From NCBI RefSeq assembly GCF_030812215.1, contig NZ_JAUSSG010000005.1, positions 124,001 to 188,000 on the forward strand: DNA of 64,000 nucleotides, read 5' to 3'. This stretch comes from Variovorax boronicumulans (lineage in GTDB: Bacteria > Pseudomonadota > Gammaproteobacteria > Burkholderiales > Burkholderiaceae_C). Under the pieces are notes generated by a model. The model had not been told where the DNA came from. It did not search any database and worked only from the letters and a program-made list of their open reading frames with translations. Both the position numbers and the translations under genes were made by a program. Shown one piece after another: positions 38,639 to 48,424 of the stretch (its first letter is position 1; the number at the start of each line of letters is the position of its first letter).

Positions 38639-40228
38639 CTACAGGGCCTTGCGGAGGTTGGCAGGAGCGATGCGCAGCGCTTCGCGGTACTTGGCCACGG
38701 TGCGGCGCGCGCACTCGATGCCCTGCTCTTTCAGCATCTCGGAAATCTGGCTGTCCGACAGCGGTTTCTTGATGCTCTCGGAACTCACGAACTGCTTGAT
38801 GAGCGCGCGCACCGCGGTGCTCGATGCGTTGCCGCCGGTCTCGGTGCCGAGTGCCGAGCCGAAGAAGTACTTGAGTTCGACCGTGCCGAACGGCGTGGCC
38901 ATGTACTTGGCGGTGGTCACGCGCGAGATGGTCGATTCGTGCAGGCCCAGTTCGTCGGCGATCTCGCGCAGCACCAGCGGGCGCATCGCGAGCTCGCCGT
39001 GCACGAAGTAGCTCTTCTGCCGCTCGACGATGGCGTTGCTCACGCGCAGGATGGTGTCGAAGCGCTGCTGGATGTTCTTGATGAACCAGCGCGCCTCCTG
39101 CAGCCGCTGCGACAGCGCCTGGCTGCCTTCGCCCTTGTGCGACTTGAGTGCGCCGGCGTAGATGTCATGCACGCGCAGGCGCGGCATCACCTCGGGATTG
39201 AGCATGACCCGGAACTTCACGTTGGTGCCGCGGCCGGTCTTGGTGACGATCACATCGGGAATGACGATGTTGCGTTCGACGTCGACAAAGCGGCGGCCCG
39301 GCTTGGGTTCGAGCCGCGCAATGATCTGCAGCGCCGAGCGCACGAGTTCTTCGTTGGTGCGCGTGAGCGTGGCCAGGCGCTTGAAGTCGCGCCGCGCGAG
39401 CAGCTCCATCGGCTGCTTGCAGATCGCGATGGCGGTCTTGCGGATGAGTTCTTCGTCTTCGGTCTCGTCTTCGCTCGCGAGCGCGCGCAGCTGGATGCCC
39501 AGGCACTCGCCCAGGTCGCGCGCGCCGACACCGGCGGGCTCCAGGCTCTGCAGCAGGCCGAGCGCCACCTGGAAGTGGTGCACGAGCTCGTCGAACTGGT
39601 CGTTGTCGTCGCCCGCGAGGCCCGAGGCCAGTGCGGGAAGCGAGTCTTCGAGGTAGCCGTCGTCGTTGAGCGATTCGATGAGGAAGCGCAGCGCTGCGCT
39701 GTCGTTCTCGTTCAGGCGCAGGCTCAGCGCCTGGCGGTGCAGGAACGACTGCAGCGACTCCTGGCTGCGCGCGAGCTCGGTGGCGTCGGCGCGCTCGTCG
39801 TCGCCCAGGTTGTTCTGGCGCGCGGGCGCGTCGCTGCCCCACTCGCTGTCGTCGGGCGCCATGTCGACGGTGCCGTCGCCTTCCCAGTCGGGCTCGCGCT
39901 CGGCGATTTCGGCGGCGGGGCCGTCGGTGTCGGGGGTCGAGGTGGTTTCAGTCGCGGTCGTCGCGCTGCTGGTCGGGACCGGGGCGAAATCGCCTTCGCC
40001 TGTTTCGCCGCCGTCGTCGCGCGGCACCGGCGTGTCGACGGCATCGAGTCCGAATTCCTCGCGCGCCGCTTCTTCAGCGGTGCGCTCGAGGAACGGGTTC
40101 TCGTCCAGCATCTGCTCGACCTCCTGGCTCAGCTCGAGCGTGGAAAGCTGCAGCAGGCGAATCGACTGCTGCAGCTGTGGCGTGAGCGCCAGATGCTGCG
40201 AGACGCGAAGGGACAGCCCTTGCTTCAT
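38639..40228 (-). CDS. rpoN: RNA polymerase sigma-54 factor
   Basis: A 529-residue sigma-54. The Gln/Leu-rich region I (QHLALTPQLQQSIRLLQLSTLELSQEVEQML) opens the protein, an acidic, variable region II covers about residues 55-140, and the core-binding and DNA-binding parts follow. The RpoN box ARRTVAKYRE is at about residues 507-516. It recruits RNA polymerase to -24/-12 promoters with an enhancer-binding protein. It follows lptB by 18 bases, the order usual in proteobacteria. Confidence 0.97.
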   Translation of the reverse strand: MKQGLSLRVSQHLALTPQLQQSIRLLQLSTLELSQEVEQMLDENPFLERTAEEAAREEFGLDAVDTPVPRDDGGETGEGDFAPVPTSSATTATETTSTPDTDGPAAEIAEREPDWEGDGTVDMAPDDSEWGSDAPARQNNLGDDERADATELARSQESLQSFLHRQALSLRLNENDSAALRFLIESLNDDGYLEDSLPALASGLAGDDNDQFDELVHHFQVALGLLQSLEPAGVGARDLGECLGIQLRALASEDETEDEELIRKTAIAICKQPMELLARRDFKRLATLTRTNEELVRSALQIIARLEPKPGRRFVDVERNIVIPDVIVTKTGRGTNVKFRVMLNPEVMPRLRVHDIYAGALKSHKGEGSQALSQRLQEARWFIKNIQQRFDTILRVSNAIVERQKSYFVHGELAMRPLVLREIADELGLHESTISRVTTAKYMATPFGTVELKYFFGSALGTETGGNASSTAVRALIKQFVSSESIKKPLSDSQISEMLKEQGIECARRTVAKYREALRIAPANLRKAL

Positions 40229-40246
40229 GAAGAACTCGACCCTCCC

Positions 40247-41037
<791 letters not shown>

Positions 41038-41041
<4 letters not shown>

Positions 41042-41754
41042 TTGCGCCCTTCTCCCTCTCCACTCAGCGTGGTGGTCGGGCGCAGGCCGGAGCCGGGCGC
41101 GGGGGTGGGAGCCGGCGGCGCGGGCTTCGCGCCGGCCGGGGCCGAGGCGCCGGGCTTGGGCGCAGTGGCGGCCTTGGGCGTGAGGATGGTCTTGACGCGG
41201 CCGGTGGGGGTCGATGCGTTCACTGCCGTGTTCGGCGGCACGGTCGAGCCGTTGACGGTGTAGGTGTCGTTGCTCTGGTCGTAGACGATCAGCGCGCCCT
41301 GGCTCTCGTCGTTCGGCGTGGCACCGAGCAAGCGGCGCATGGTGGCGTTGCGGATGAACTTGACGTTGTCGGCGCGGCTGTCGTACTCGATGACTTCGGA
41401 TTCGCCCTCGATCCACTCGTCGGGCGCATTGCGCTTCTGCTTGTAATAGGCGCGCTTGCCGGGCGCCGCGGTGACCACGCCGTACTGGTAGCCCTCAGCA
41501 TCCTGGCGCACATCCAGGCGCGCGCCGCGGATGATGATCGTGCCCTTCGTGACGAGCACGTTGCCGGTGAACACGCTGGTCTGCTTCAGGTCGTCGTAGC
41601 GCATGGCGTCCGACTCGATGTTCATCGGCTTGCTGCGGTCTGCGGTCTCTGCCAGGACGCCCGAGGCGAGGCCGGCCAGCAACAGCGCGCCGATGGCCAG
41701 GCGGCCGATGCGACGAACGAGGGGGGTGTTGTTTGGGTAGGAGGGCAATGTCAT
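41038..41754 (-). CDS. lptA: Lipopolysaccharide transport periplasmic protein LptA
   Basis: A 238-residue LptA (OstA-like). A signal peptide ends near residue 35 (VLAETADR), then the LptA jelly roll with [22 protein letters not shown] and [24 protein letters not shown] carries LPS across the periplasm. The C-terminal 45 residues are Pro/Ala-rich and longer than in E. coli LptA. Its stop overlaps the lptB start. The usual upstream partner lptC is not here; dsbA lies upstream instead, behind a terminator. Confidence 0.93.
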
Positions 41755-41819
41755 AGAGGCACGAAACTTGCTCCGAACCATTGTATGCGGCGCGGTAACA
41801 CCTGTTATCAACGCCGATG

Positions 41820-41842
41820 AAAAAGGCCCGCCAAAGCGGGCC
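41820..41842 (-). terminator. Rho-independent terminator downstream of dsbA
   Basis: On the minus strand, a GGCCCGC/GCGGGCC stem with a four-base loop is followed by five T. It lies beyond the dsbA stop and before lptA, so it separates the two units. Confidence 0.8.
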
Positions 41843-41859
41843 GGTGTTCCGTCAGGGAG

Positions 41860-41948
41860 ACACCGCGAAACCGGCTCCGCCGGGCCGCGGGTGTTGCCCC
41901 AGTAAGGGGGGAGGCGCAGCGGACACGAAGCGCCGCGCAGCCCGGGGG
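41860..41948. repeat. GC-rich intergenic element with several small hairpins
   Basis: A stretch without a reading frame of note. It contains short inverted pieces (CCGGCTCCGCCGG-like and GCCCC-AGTAA-GGGG) and the runs GGGGGG and CCGGGGG. I recall similar intergenic elements in Comamonadaceae, but cannot compare copies here. Confidence 0.4.
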
Positions 41949-42596
41949 TCAGCCCTTCTTCGCTTCGCCGACCAGGAAGTTGACGACCTGCAGCACGTTG
42001 GTCATGTTGCCGGCGGTTTCGCCATCCACATACCAGCGGCCGGCCACGGCCATCGCCGGCACGCCGGCCACCTTGTAGGCGTCGGTCATCTGCGAGGCGC
42101 GCTTGGCCTTGCTGGCCACGCCGAACGAGGTGAAGACTTCCTTGAACTTGGTGCCGTCGATGCCGTTGGCGGCAACCCAGGCAATGATGTTGGCATCGCC
42201 GTTCACGTTCTGGCGCTGCTTGTGGATCGCGTTGAAGACCTTCGGCTGGAATTCGTCGACCTTGCCCAACGCCTCGAGCGCGTAGTACAGGCGCTGCTTG
42301 GCTTCGACGTCGTTCCCCACGAAGGGCACCGGGATGCGGCGCAGGACCACGTCCTTCGGTGCCGTCTTGGCCCAGGCTTCGAGCGACGGCTCGAAGTCGT
42401 TGCAATGGGGGCAGTTGTACGAGAAGAACTCGACCACCTCGATCTTGCCGGCCGGTGCATCGACCGGCACGCGCTTGTCGAGCACGAGGTACTGGGAGCC
42501 GGCCTTGGGCACCTTGGCCTGAGCGTGGGCCGGATTGGCGGCCAGCGAAAGCAGCCCGAGCGAAGTGGCGGCCAGCGAAAAGTCACGACGTTTCAT
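41949..42596 (-). CDS. dsbA: Periplasmic thiol:disulfide interchange protein DsbA
   Basis: A 215-residue DsbA with a signal peptide (MKRRDFSLAATSLGLLSLAANPAHA). The active site CPHC is at residues 62-65 (FFSYNCPHCNDF) and the cis-proline loop is in AGVPAMAV, the classic oxidase arrangement. It puts disulfides into exported proteins and is re-oxidised by DsbB. It lies 147 bases after a SPOR-domain gene and ends at a terminator. Confidence 0.95.
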   Translation of the reverse strand: MKRRDFSLAATSLGLLSLAANPAHAQAKVPKAGSQYLVLDKRVPVDAPAGKIEVVEFFSYNCPHCNDFEPSLEAWAKTAPKDVVLRRIPVPFVGNDVEAKQRLYYALEALGKVDEFQPKVFNAIHKQRQNVNGDANIIAWVAANGIDGTKFKEVFTSFGVASKAKRASQMTDAYKVAGVPAMAVAGRWYVDGETAGNMTNVLQVVNFLVGEAKKG

Positions 42597-42743
42597 TGAA
42601 AGGGTTCTCCTGTTGGTACGGCAGACTGAGCCGGCGCGCCGCGAGGAGTTCCCTCGCACGGGGCGCGCCCGGGGCGCTGAATGGTGGCGGCAAATGCCGG
42701 GCGGCGAAGCTTAAGGGCTATTTATGGCAGCAGCAGCCACCGG

Positions 42744-43511
42744 TCAGCGCTGCACGCGGACCAGGGCCGATTCGAGGCCGCCGCCGTCGAGCCGCTCCTT
42801 GAGGCGGTCGGCGTCGTCCTTCTTGTTGAACGGACCGGCGCGCACGCGGTAGACGGTGCGGCCGGCCTGCTCGCGCTCGGTGACCCGGGCCTCGACGCCC
42901 ATCAGCGACAGCTTGGCGCGCTGCGCCTCGGCGTCGTCGGTGGTGCGGAAGGCGCCGGCCTGCACGAAATACATGAACGGGTCGGCACCCGAGGATGCTG
43001 CGGCGGCGGTGTTGGCATTGCTGCTTGGCGCGGCGGACGCCACGGTCGTGCTGCCTGAGCCGGTACCCGCACGGGCACGGGCCAGGTCGCCCAGCGGATC
43101 GTTCGACGGCGGCAGCGCGTTGGCCTCGGCCGGCACGGGTGCCGCGCGCGTCGGCTTGGGCGCGACCACCACGGGCACCGGTGCGGTGGCCGGGGGCGGC
43201 GTGCCGGGCGCGACGGCGGTGGTGCTGGTAGCGGGTTCGCCGGTGATCGGGTTGACCGGACCGGCGGCGGCCGGCGGCGTCGGCCTGGCGGCACCGGCCT
43301 TGCCGGCCAGCGGTGCGTTGGGGTCCCAGTCGCGGTTCTTGCGGGCTTCGGCTTCGTCCTGCTCGGCGCCGCCCTTTTGCGTCTTGGTCACGAACGGGAT
43401 CGGCACCTTGGTCACGTAGACCGCGATGCCCAGCGCCACGCCCAGGCCGATCACCAGCCCGATGATCAGGCCGATGACGATGTTGCCGCGTTGTCTGGTT
43501 GTCTTCTTCAT
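42744..43511 (-). CDS. SPOR domain-containing membrane protein
   Basis: A 255-residue bitopic protein. A membrane helix lies at about residues 11-33 (IVIGLIIGLVIGLGVALGIAVYV), a Pro/Ala/Thr-rich linker reaches residue 170, and the C-terminal SPOR domain begins FMYFVQAGAFRTTDDAEAQRAKL and ends in VRAGPFNKKDDADRLKERL. SPOR domains bind denuded septal peptidoglycan, so the protein likely acts in division, as FtsN does. It lies eight bases after argS, a pair typical of proteobacteria. Confidence 0.9.
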   Translation of the reverse strand: MKKTTRQRGNIVIGLIIGLVIGLGVALGIAVYVTKVPIPFVTKTQKGGAEQDEAEARKNRDWDPNAPLAGKAGAARPTPPAAAGPVNPITGEPATSTTAVAPGTPPPATAPVPVVVAPKPTRAAPVPAEANALPPSNDPLGDLARARAGTGSGSTTVASAAPSSNANTAAAASSGADPFMYFVQAGAFRTTDDAEAQRAKLSLMGVEARVTEREQAGRTVYRVRAGPFNKKDDADRLKERLDGGGLESALVRVQR

Positions 43512-43519
43512 GGTGAGGT

Positions 43520-45205
43520 TCACATCTTGCTCGGCGCACTGACGCCGAGAATCGCGAGGCCATTGTGCAGCACCTGCGCGGTTGCGGCGACCAGTGCCAG
43601 GCGGGCCAGCTTGACCTTTTCGTCGTCCACCAGGATGCGCTCGGCGTCGTAGTAGCTGTGGTAATTGGCGGCCAATTCGCGCAGGTAGAAAGTGACGTCG
43701 TGCGGGGCGAAATCCTTCGAGGCCGCGGTGAGCATGGCGGGGTACTTGGCCAGCAGCAGCATCAGCGCCTGCGCCGGAGGGCTCTCGAGCGGCGACAGGT
43801 CCACATCCTTGAGCGTGGCGGCATCGCCACCCCAGCCGGCCAACACCGAGCAGATGCGCGCATGCGCGTACTGCACGTAGTAGACCGGGTTGTCGTTGTT
43901 CTTCGTCACCGCGAGGTCGACGTCGAAGGTGTACTCGGTGTCGGGCTTGCGGCTCAGGAGGAAGAAGCGCACGGCGTCCGTGCTGGTCCATTCGATCAGG
44001 TCGCGCAGCGTGACGTAGCTGCCGGCGCGCTTGCTGATCTTGACCTCTTCGCCGCCCTTCATCACGCGCACCATGGTGTGCAGCACGTAGTCGGGATAGC
44101 CCTCGGGAATGCCTTCGCCCGCCGCCTGCAGCCCGGCGCGCACCCGCGCGATCGTGCCGTGGTGGTCGGTGCCCTGGATGTTCACGACCTTGTGAAAACC
44201 GCGCTCCCACTTGGCGATGTGATAGGCGACGTCGGGCACGAAGTACGTGTACGTGCCGTCCTTCTTCTTCATCACCCGGTCCTTGTCGTCGCCGTAGTCG
44301 GTCGACTTGAGCCAGAGCGCGCCGTCTTTCTCATAGGTCTTGCCGGCGGCCACGAGCTTGCCCACGGCGGCTTCGACGCGGCCGCTGGTGTACAGGCTCG
44401 ACTCGAGGTAGTAGTTGTCGAAGCGCACGCGGAAGGCCTGCAGGTCCAGGTCCTGCTCGCGGCGCAGGTACGCCACGGCGAATTCGCGGATGGAATCGAT
44501 GTCGTCGATGTCGCCGCTCGCGGTGTATTCGCGGTCGTCCGACTTGACGGTCTTCTTTGCCTTGAAGTCCTCGGCGATGTCGGCGATGTAGTCGCCGTTG
44601 TAGGCCGGAGCCTTTTCGCCGCTCGGCCACTCGGCGTCGCCGGGCTTGAAGCCGCGGGCGCGCAGTTGGGTGCTGTTGGCCAGCGTCTGGATCTGTACGC
44701 CGGCGTCGTTGTAATAGAACTCGCGCCAGACGCTGTCGCCCTGGGACGCGCGCAGGTTGCAGATGGCGTCGCCCAGCGCGGCCTGGCGGCCGTGGCCCAC
44801 GTGCAGCGGGCCGGTCGGGTTGGCCGAGACGAACTCGACCAGCACCTTCTCGCCAGTGGCGGGCTGCTGGCCGAAAGTGTTACCTGCGGACAGCACCTCG
44901 CGCACGATCTGCTGCTTGGCAGCGGTCTTCAGGCGGATGTTGAGGAAGCCGGGGCCGGCGATCTCGATCGCTTCCACCCATTGGGAGAAAGCGGGGGTGG
45001 CGAGCAGCGCGGCGCTCAGTTGCTCGGCCAGTTCGCGCGGCTTCTTCCCGAGCGGTTTGGCCAGTTGCATGGCGGCGGTGCTGGCGAAATCGCCATGCGC
45101 GGCCACCTTGGGCGATTCGAACGCGGCTTTGGCGCCAGCGCCGGGGGAGAGGGATTCGAGCGTGTTCGCGAGCGCCGCGAGCAGCTCCTGTTTGACCAAT
45201 AGCAT
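43520..45205 (-). CDS. argS: Arginyl-tRNA synthetase
   Basis: A 561-residue class I synthetase. The HIGH-type motif appears as [20 protein letters not shown] near residue 131, the KMSK-like site as [12 protein letters not shown], and the DALR anticodon-binding domain is at the end. It charges tRNA-Arg. Length and motifs are normal. The downstream SPOR gene follows after eight bases. Confidence 0.97.
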   Translation of the reverse strand: MLLVKQELLAALANTLESLSPGAGAKAAFESPKVAAHGDFASTAAMQLAKPLGKKPRELAEQLSAALLATPAFSQWVEAIEIAGPGFLNIRLKTAAKQQIVREVLSAGNTFGQQPATGEKVLVEFVSANPTGPLHVGHGRQAALGDAICNLRASQGDSVWREFYYNDAGVQIQTLANSTQLRARGFKPGDAEWPSGEKAPAYNGDYIADIAEDFKAKKTVKSDDREYTASGDIDDIDSIREFAVAYLRREQDLDLQAFRVRFDNYYLESSLYTSGRVEAAVGKLVAAGKTYEKDGALWLKSTDYGDDKDRVMKKKDGTYTYFVPDVAYHIAKWERGFHKVVNIQGTDHHGTIARVRAGLQAAGEGIPEGYPDYVLHTMVRVMKGGEEVKISKRAGSYVTLRDLIEWTSTDAVRFFLLSRKPDTEYTFDVDLAVTKNNDNPVYYVQYAHARICSVLAGWGGDAATLKDVDLSPLESPPAQALMLLLAKYPAMLTAASKDFAPHDVTFYLRELAANYHSYYDAERILVDDEKVKLARLALVAATAQVLHNGLAILGVSAPSKM

Positions 45206-45336
45206 CTGTGAATTTTACCGGGGGCAAACCCGGGCGCTGTTGACGATCGTCATCCGATCGTTGCCTCCGGCCGTTAGGATGGGCGGCCCCGGGGCGGGGC
45301 ACCTGTCACAACTCAACCTTGCAAGGACATATCACC

Positions 45337-45681
45337 ATGAAGAAGTTCCTTTCCCTGGTCGCCCTGGGCGCCTGCCTTTCCTTCGGCGCCGCACAGGCAC
45401 AAGACAAGGCCCCCGCGCCCGCTGTCGCCCCGGCCGCCGCCGCGCCTGCTGCCGCAGCACCCGCCGCCGGCGCCACCTGCGACGCCAAGGCCATCGACAA
45501 GAACGGCAAGCCGCTGGCCGGCGCCGCCAAGGCCAGCTCCATCAAGAAGTGCGAGAAGGAAGCCAAGGCCGCCGCAGCACCCGCTTGCGCCGCCAAGGCC
45601 ATCGACAAGAACGGCAAGCCGCTGGCCGGTGCCGCCAAGAACAGCTTCATCAAGAAGTGCGAGAAAGACGCCAAGGCCTGA
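45337..45681 (+). CDS. psiF: PsiF-repeat periplasmic protein
   Basis: A 114-residue protein with a signal peptide (LSLVALGACLSFGAAQAQ), an Ala/Pro-rich linker and two PsiF repeats of 36 residues, each with AKAIDKNGKPLAGAAKxSxIKKCEK. In E. coli PsiF is induced by phosphate starvation; the function is unknown. GCAAGGA precedes the ATG. It is a single gene between two minus-strand genes and ends in a terminator. Confidence 0.88.
   Translation: MKKFLSLVALGACLSFGAAQAQDKAPAPAVAPAAAAPAAAAPAAGATCDAKAIDKNGKPLAGAAKASSIKKCEKEAKAAAAPACAAKAIDKNGKPLAGAAKNSFIKKCEKDAKA
45484..45679 (+). repeat. 108-base tandem repeat inside psiF
   Basis: Unit 1 begins at 45484 and unit 2 at 45592. The first 47 bases of each are the same apart from one silent C/T change, and later parts diverge. 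It codes for the two PsiF repeats. Confidence 0.8.
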
Positions 45682-45728
45682 TGAGGTCCGCGTTGCGCTG
45701 ACGAAGATCAGCGCCTGAAAGAAGAAAG

Positions 45729-45751
45729 AGCCCGCCCCGTGCGGGCTTTTT
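45729..45751 (+). terminator. Rho-independent terminator after psiF
   Basis: The stem AGCCCGC/GCGGGCT with a five-base loop is followed by TTTTT on the plus strand. The T-run favours psiF transcripts, but the element lies directly next to the end of the convergent DUF2214 gene. Confidence 0.85.
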
Positions 45752-45753
45752 CA

Positions 45754-46206
45754 TTACTTGCCGAAGCCGCGTGCGAGGAACACGGCGACCAGCGGAATCA
45801 GCGCGATCAGGTGGGCCTGCACCATCACCAGCTTGCGCGTCTTCTTGATGTCGTCTTCGGCCGGCAGCTTGCCGGTGGAACGCAGCGTCTTGCGCCAGCG
45901 GAAATAAGTGAGCGTCGGAAAGATCGACAGCACGCCCACGATGATGAAGAGTCCCAGCTTCACGTGCAGCAGCGGATTGGTCCAGTACCAGGCCGTGCCC
46001 TTCACGCCCCACCAGGTGCGCGCAATACCGGTGACAAGCACCGCGATGGCGGCGATGCCGTAGACCATGTCGACCTTGGCGAGCCGCTCGACGACCGCGG
46101 CGTTGAGCCACTGCACGCGGCAAAGAGCTGCTTCACTGGAAATGAACACGACCATCGTGAGGATGGCAAGCAAGTGCACGTAGGCGAGGATGGCTTCGAG
46201 GGTCAT
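45754..46206 (-). CDS. DUF2214 family membrane protein
   Basis: A 150-residue protein with four membrane segments, beginning LEAILAYVHLLAILTMVVFISSEAALC and ending LIALIPLVAVFLARGF. The pattern and length fit DUF2214, a family of unknown function. Loops carry TWWGVKGTAWYW and YFRWRKTLRS. It converges on psiF across the shared terminator. Confidence 0.82.
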   Translation of the reverse strand: MTLEAILAYVHLLAILTMVVFISSEAALCRVQWLNAAVVERLAKVDMVYGIAAIAVLVTGIARTWWGVKGTAWYWTNPLLHVKLGLFIIVGVLSIFPTLTYFRWRKTLRSTGKLPAEDDIKKTRKLVMVQAHLIALIPLVAVFLARGFGK

Positions 46207-46268
46207 CGATGGCTTTCTTCCGGAACAGGTTGCAAATGCAAACAGATTGTGACGCCGCTCCCGCCGCT

Positions 46269-47195
46269 TCAGGCCGTTCGTCCCCAGAATTCCGGTTGTC
46301 CGTACTGCTCCTTGAGGAAATCAAGCCACAGGCGCACCCGCAGCGGCAGGTGCTTGGCGCCCGCGAACACCGCGTAGATGCCGTTGGGCGGCGCGGCGAA
46401 TTCGTCGAGCACCGGCACCAGCAGCCCCGCGTCGATCTCGGCCTCGACTTCCCAGGTGCTGCGCCAGGCGATGCCGTGGCCCGCCAGGCACCAGTCGTGC
46501 AGCACCTGGCCGTCGGAACAATCGAGCGGGCCGCTCGGGCGCAGGTGGATCAGCTCTTCCACGCCGGCCTCGGCGGTGACGCGAAACGCCCAGCCGCGCG
46601 TCTGCGATGCATCGCTCGACAGCGCGAGGCAGGCAAAGCGCGACAGGTCGCCGGGATGCTTGGGCGTGCCGTGGCGACGCAGGAAATCGGGCGTCGCCAC
46701 GCAGCGGCGGCGGTTGTCGGCCAGGCGCACGCTCACGAGCGAGGAGTCGGGCAGATCACCCACGCGTACCGCGCAATCGAAGCTCTCGCCGGTCACGTCG
46801 ACCACGCGGTCGCTGAGGTTGAGCGAGATCGTCACCTCGGGATGCATTGCATGAAAGCGCGGCACCAGCGGCGCGACGTGCCGTCGCCCGAAGCCGGCCG
46901 GCGCCGTCACCCGCAGATGCCCGCTGGCCTTGACGCCACCGGCGCTCACGCTGGCCTCGGCGTTCTGGAATTCGGTGAGCAGGCGCTGGCAGTCTTCGAG
47001 AAACGCGCTGCCCTCGTGCGTGAGCGTGATGCGCCGCGTGGTACGCACCAGGAGCTTGACGCCCAGCCGCTCCTCCAGCGCATCGAGCCGGCGCCCCATG
47101 ATCGCGGGCGCCACGCCCTCGGCCTTGGCCGCGGCGGTGAGGCTGCCGCGGGTCGCCACCGAGACGAAGGATTCGAGTTGCTTCAGGCGGTCCAT
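46269..47195 (-). CDS. LysR family transcriptional regulator
   Basis: A 308-residue LysR: the helix-turn-helix SLTAAAKAEGVAPAIMGRRLDALEE (about residues 19-43) and an effector domain. The typical STQSAVSR-like run is changed to VAPAIMGRR, as in a known betaproteobacterial branch (CrgA-like). It lies 38 bases downstream of the CoA-transferase gene on the same strand, so it may be the third gene of that operon. The target and effector are unknown. Confidence 0.87.
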   Translation of the reverse strand: MDRLKQLESFVSVATRGSLTAAAKAEGVAPAIMGRRLDALEERLGVKLLVRTTRRITLTHEGSAFLEDCQRLLTEFQNAEASVSAGGVKASGHLRVTAPAGFGRRHVAPLVPRFHAMHPEVTISLNLSDRVVDVTGESFDCAVRVGDLPDSSLVSVRLADNRRRCVATPDFLRRHGTPKHPGDLSRFACLALSSDASQTRGWAFRVTAEAGVEELIHLRPSGPLDCSDGQVLHDWCLAGHGIAWRSTWEVEAEIDAGLLVPVLDEFAAPPNGIYAVFAGAKHLPLRVRLWLDFLKEQYGQPEFWGRTA

Positions 47196-47233
47196 GGGGC
47201 GGGAACTATATAGATAACGCCCGCGAGCCGGCC

Positions 47234-48424
47234 TCAGCCGCCGGAGGTCGCGCCAGCGGCCCGAAGCGCGGCGATTTCCGGTTCGCTGTAGCCCACCTCC
47301 CTCAGCAGCTCGTCGCCGTGCTCGCCGATGCGCGGCGGCTGCAGGCGGATGCCGGGGCGCTCGCCGCCCAGCGTGAAGGGCGCGAGCGGCACCTTGGCCA
47401 TGTGCCCGTCGTTCATGCGCACGGGCGCCAGGCCGCCGGTGGCGTTCAGGTGCGGATCGTCGAACAGTTCCTCCGGCTTGGTGATCGGCGCGAAGGGCAG
47501 CTCGTTCTGCTCGAACACCGCGGCCAACTCGGCCGCGCTGCGGTCGGCCAGGTGCGAGCGCAGGATCGGCATCATCCAGTCGCGCGCGAGCACGCGGTCG
47601 TTGTTGGTCGCGAGGCGCGGGTCGGCCAGCATGTCTTCGAGGCCGAAGGCCTTGCAGAAGATCGCCCACTGCTTGTCGCTGACGGCCGCCAGGAAGATCT
47701 GCTCGCCGTCCTTCACGGTGAAGACGTCATACACCGCCCAGGCCGAGATGCGGCTGGGCATCGGGTCGGCGGCCTTGCCGGTGGCGGCGAACTGCATCAT
47801 GTGCTGCGCGACCAGGAACACGTTGTTCTCGAACAGCGCGGCCTGCACCTCGCAGCCCTTGCCCGTTGCGTCGCGCTGGCGCAGCGCAGCCATCGCGCCG
47901 ATGGCGCCGAACATCCCGCCCATGATGTCGTTCACGCTGGTGCCCGCGCGCAGCGGATCGCCCGAGCGCCCGGTCATGTAGGCGAGGCCGCCCATCATCT
48001 GCACCACTTCGTCGAGCGCGGTGCGGTGGTCGTAGGGACCGGGCAGGAAACCCTTGTGGCTCACGTAGATGAGGCGCGGGTTGAGCTTGCCGAGCGTTTC
48101 GTAGTCGAGCCCCAGCTTCTTCATCGTGCCGGGCTTGAAGTTCTCGCTCACGATGTCGGCGGTGGCGATCAGGCGCAGCGCGGCCTCCACCCCTTCGGGC
48201 TTCTTCAGGTCGAGCGCGATGCTTTTCTTGTTGCGGTTGAAGGTCGGAAAGAAGCCTGAGCCCGAGCCGAGCAGGCGGCGCGTGTTGTCGCCCTCGATGG
48301 GTTCGACCTTGATGACTTCGGCACCGAGGTCGGCCAGCAGCAGGCCGCAGGTCGGGCCCATGACCATGTGGGTGAATTCGACGACGCGAACGCCGGCGTA
48401 AGGAAGAGGATTGGCTTCAGACAT
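47234..48424 (-). CDS. Class III CoA-transferase (CaiB/BaiF family)
   Basis: A 396-residue CoA-transferase. The opening YAGVRVVEFTHMVMGPTCGLLLADLGAEVIKVE is the family signature, and the catalytic Asp is in RAGTSVNDIMGGM near residue 160. Such enzymes move CoA between carboxylates through an aspartyl-CoA anhydride. The gene overlaps the HMG-CoA lyase gene by eight bases, so this transferase probably supplies the lyase substrate: for example, activating 3-hydroxy-3-methylglutarate with succinyl-CoA. That pairing is an inference from position. Confidence 0.88.
   Translation of the reverse strand: MSEANPLPYAGVRVVEFTHMVMGPTCGLLLADLGAEVIKVEPIEGDNTRRLLGSGSGFFPTFNRNKKSIALDLKKPEGVEAALRLIATADIVSENFKPGTMKKLGLDYETLGKLNPRLIYVSHKGFLPGPYDHRTALDEVVQMMGGLAYMTGRSGDPLRAGTSVNDIMGGMFGAIGAMAALRQRDATGKGCEVQAALFENNVFLVAQHMMQFAATGKAADPMPSRISAWAVYDVFTVKDGEQIFLAAVSDKQWAIFCKAFGLEDMLADPRLATNNDRVLARDWMMPILRSHLADRSAAELAAVFEQNELPFAPITKPEELFDDPHLNATGGLAPVRMNDGHMAKVPLAPFTLGGERPGIRLQPPRIGEHGDELLREVGYSEPEIAALRAAGATSGG

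Noticed and set aside
45484..45679. Repeat units considered as a CRISPR-like array
   Set aside because: Only two units, in frame within psiF, coding for known PsiF repeats.
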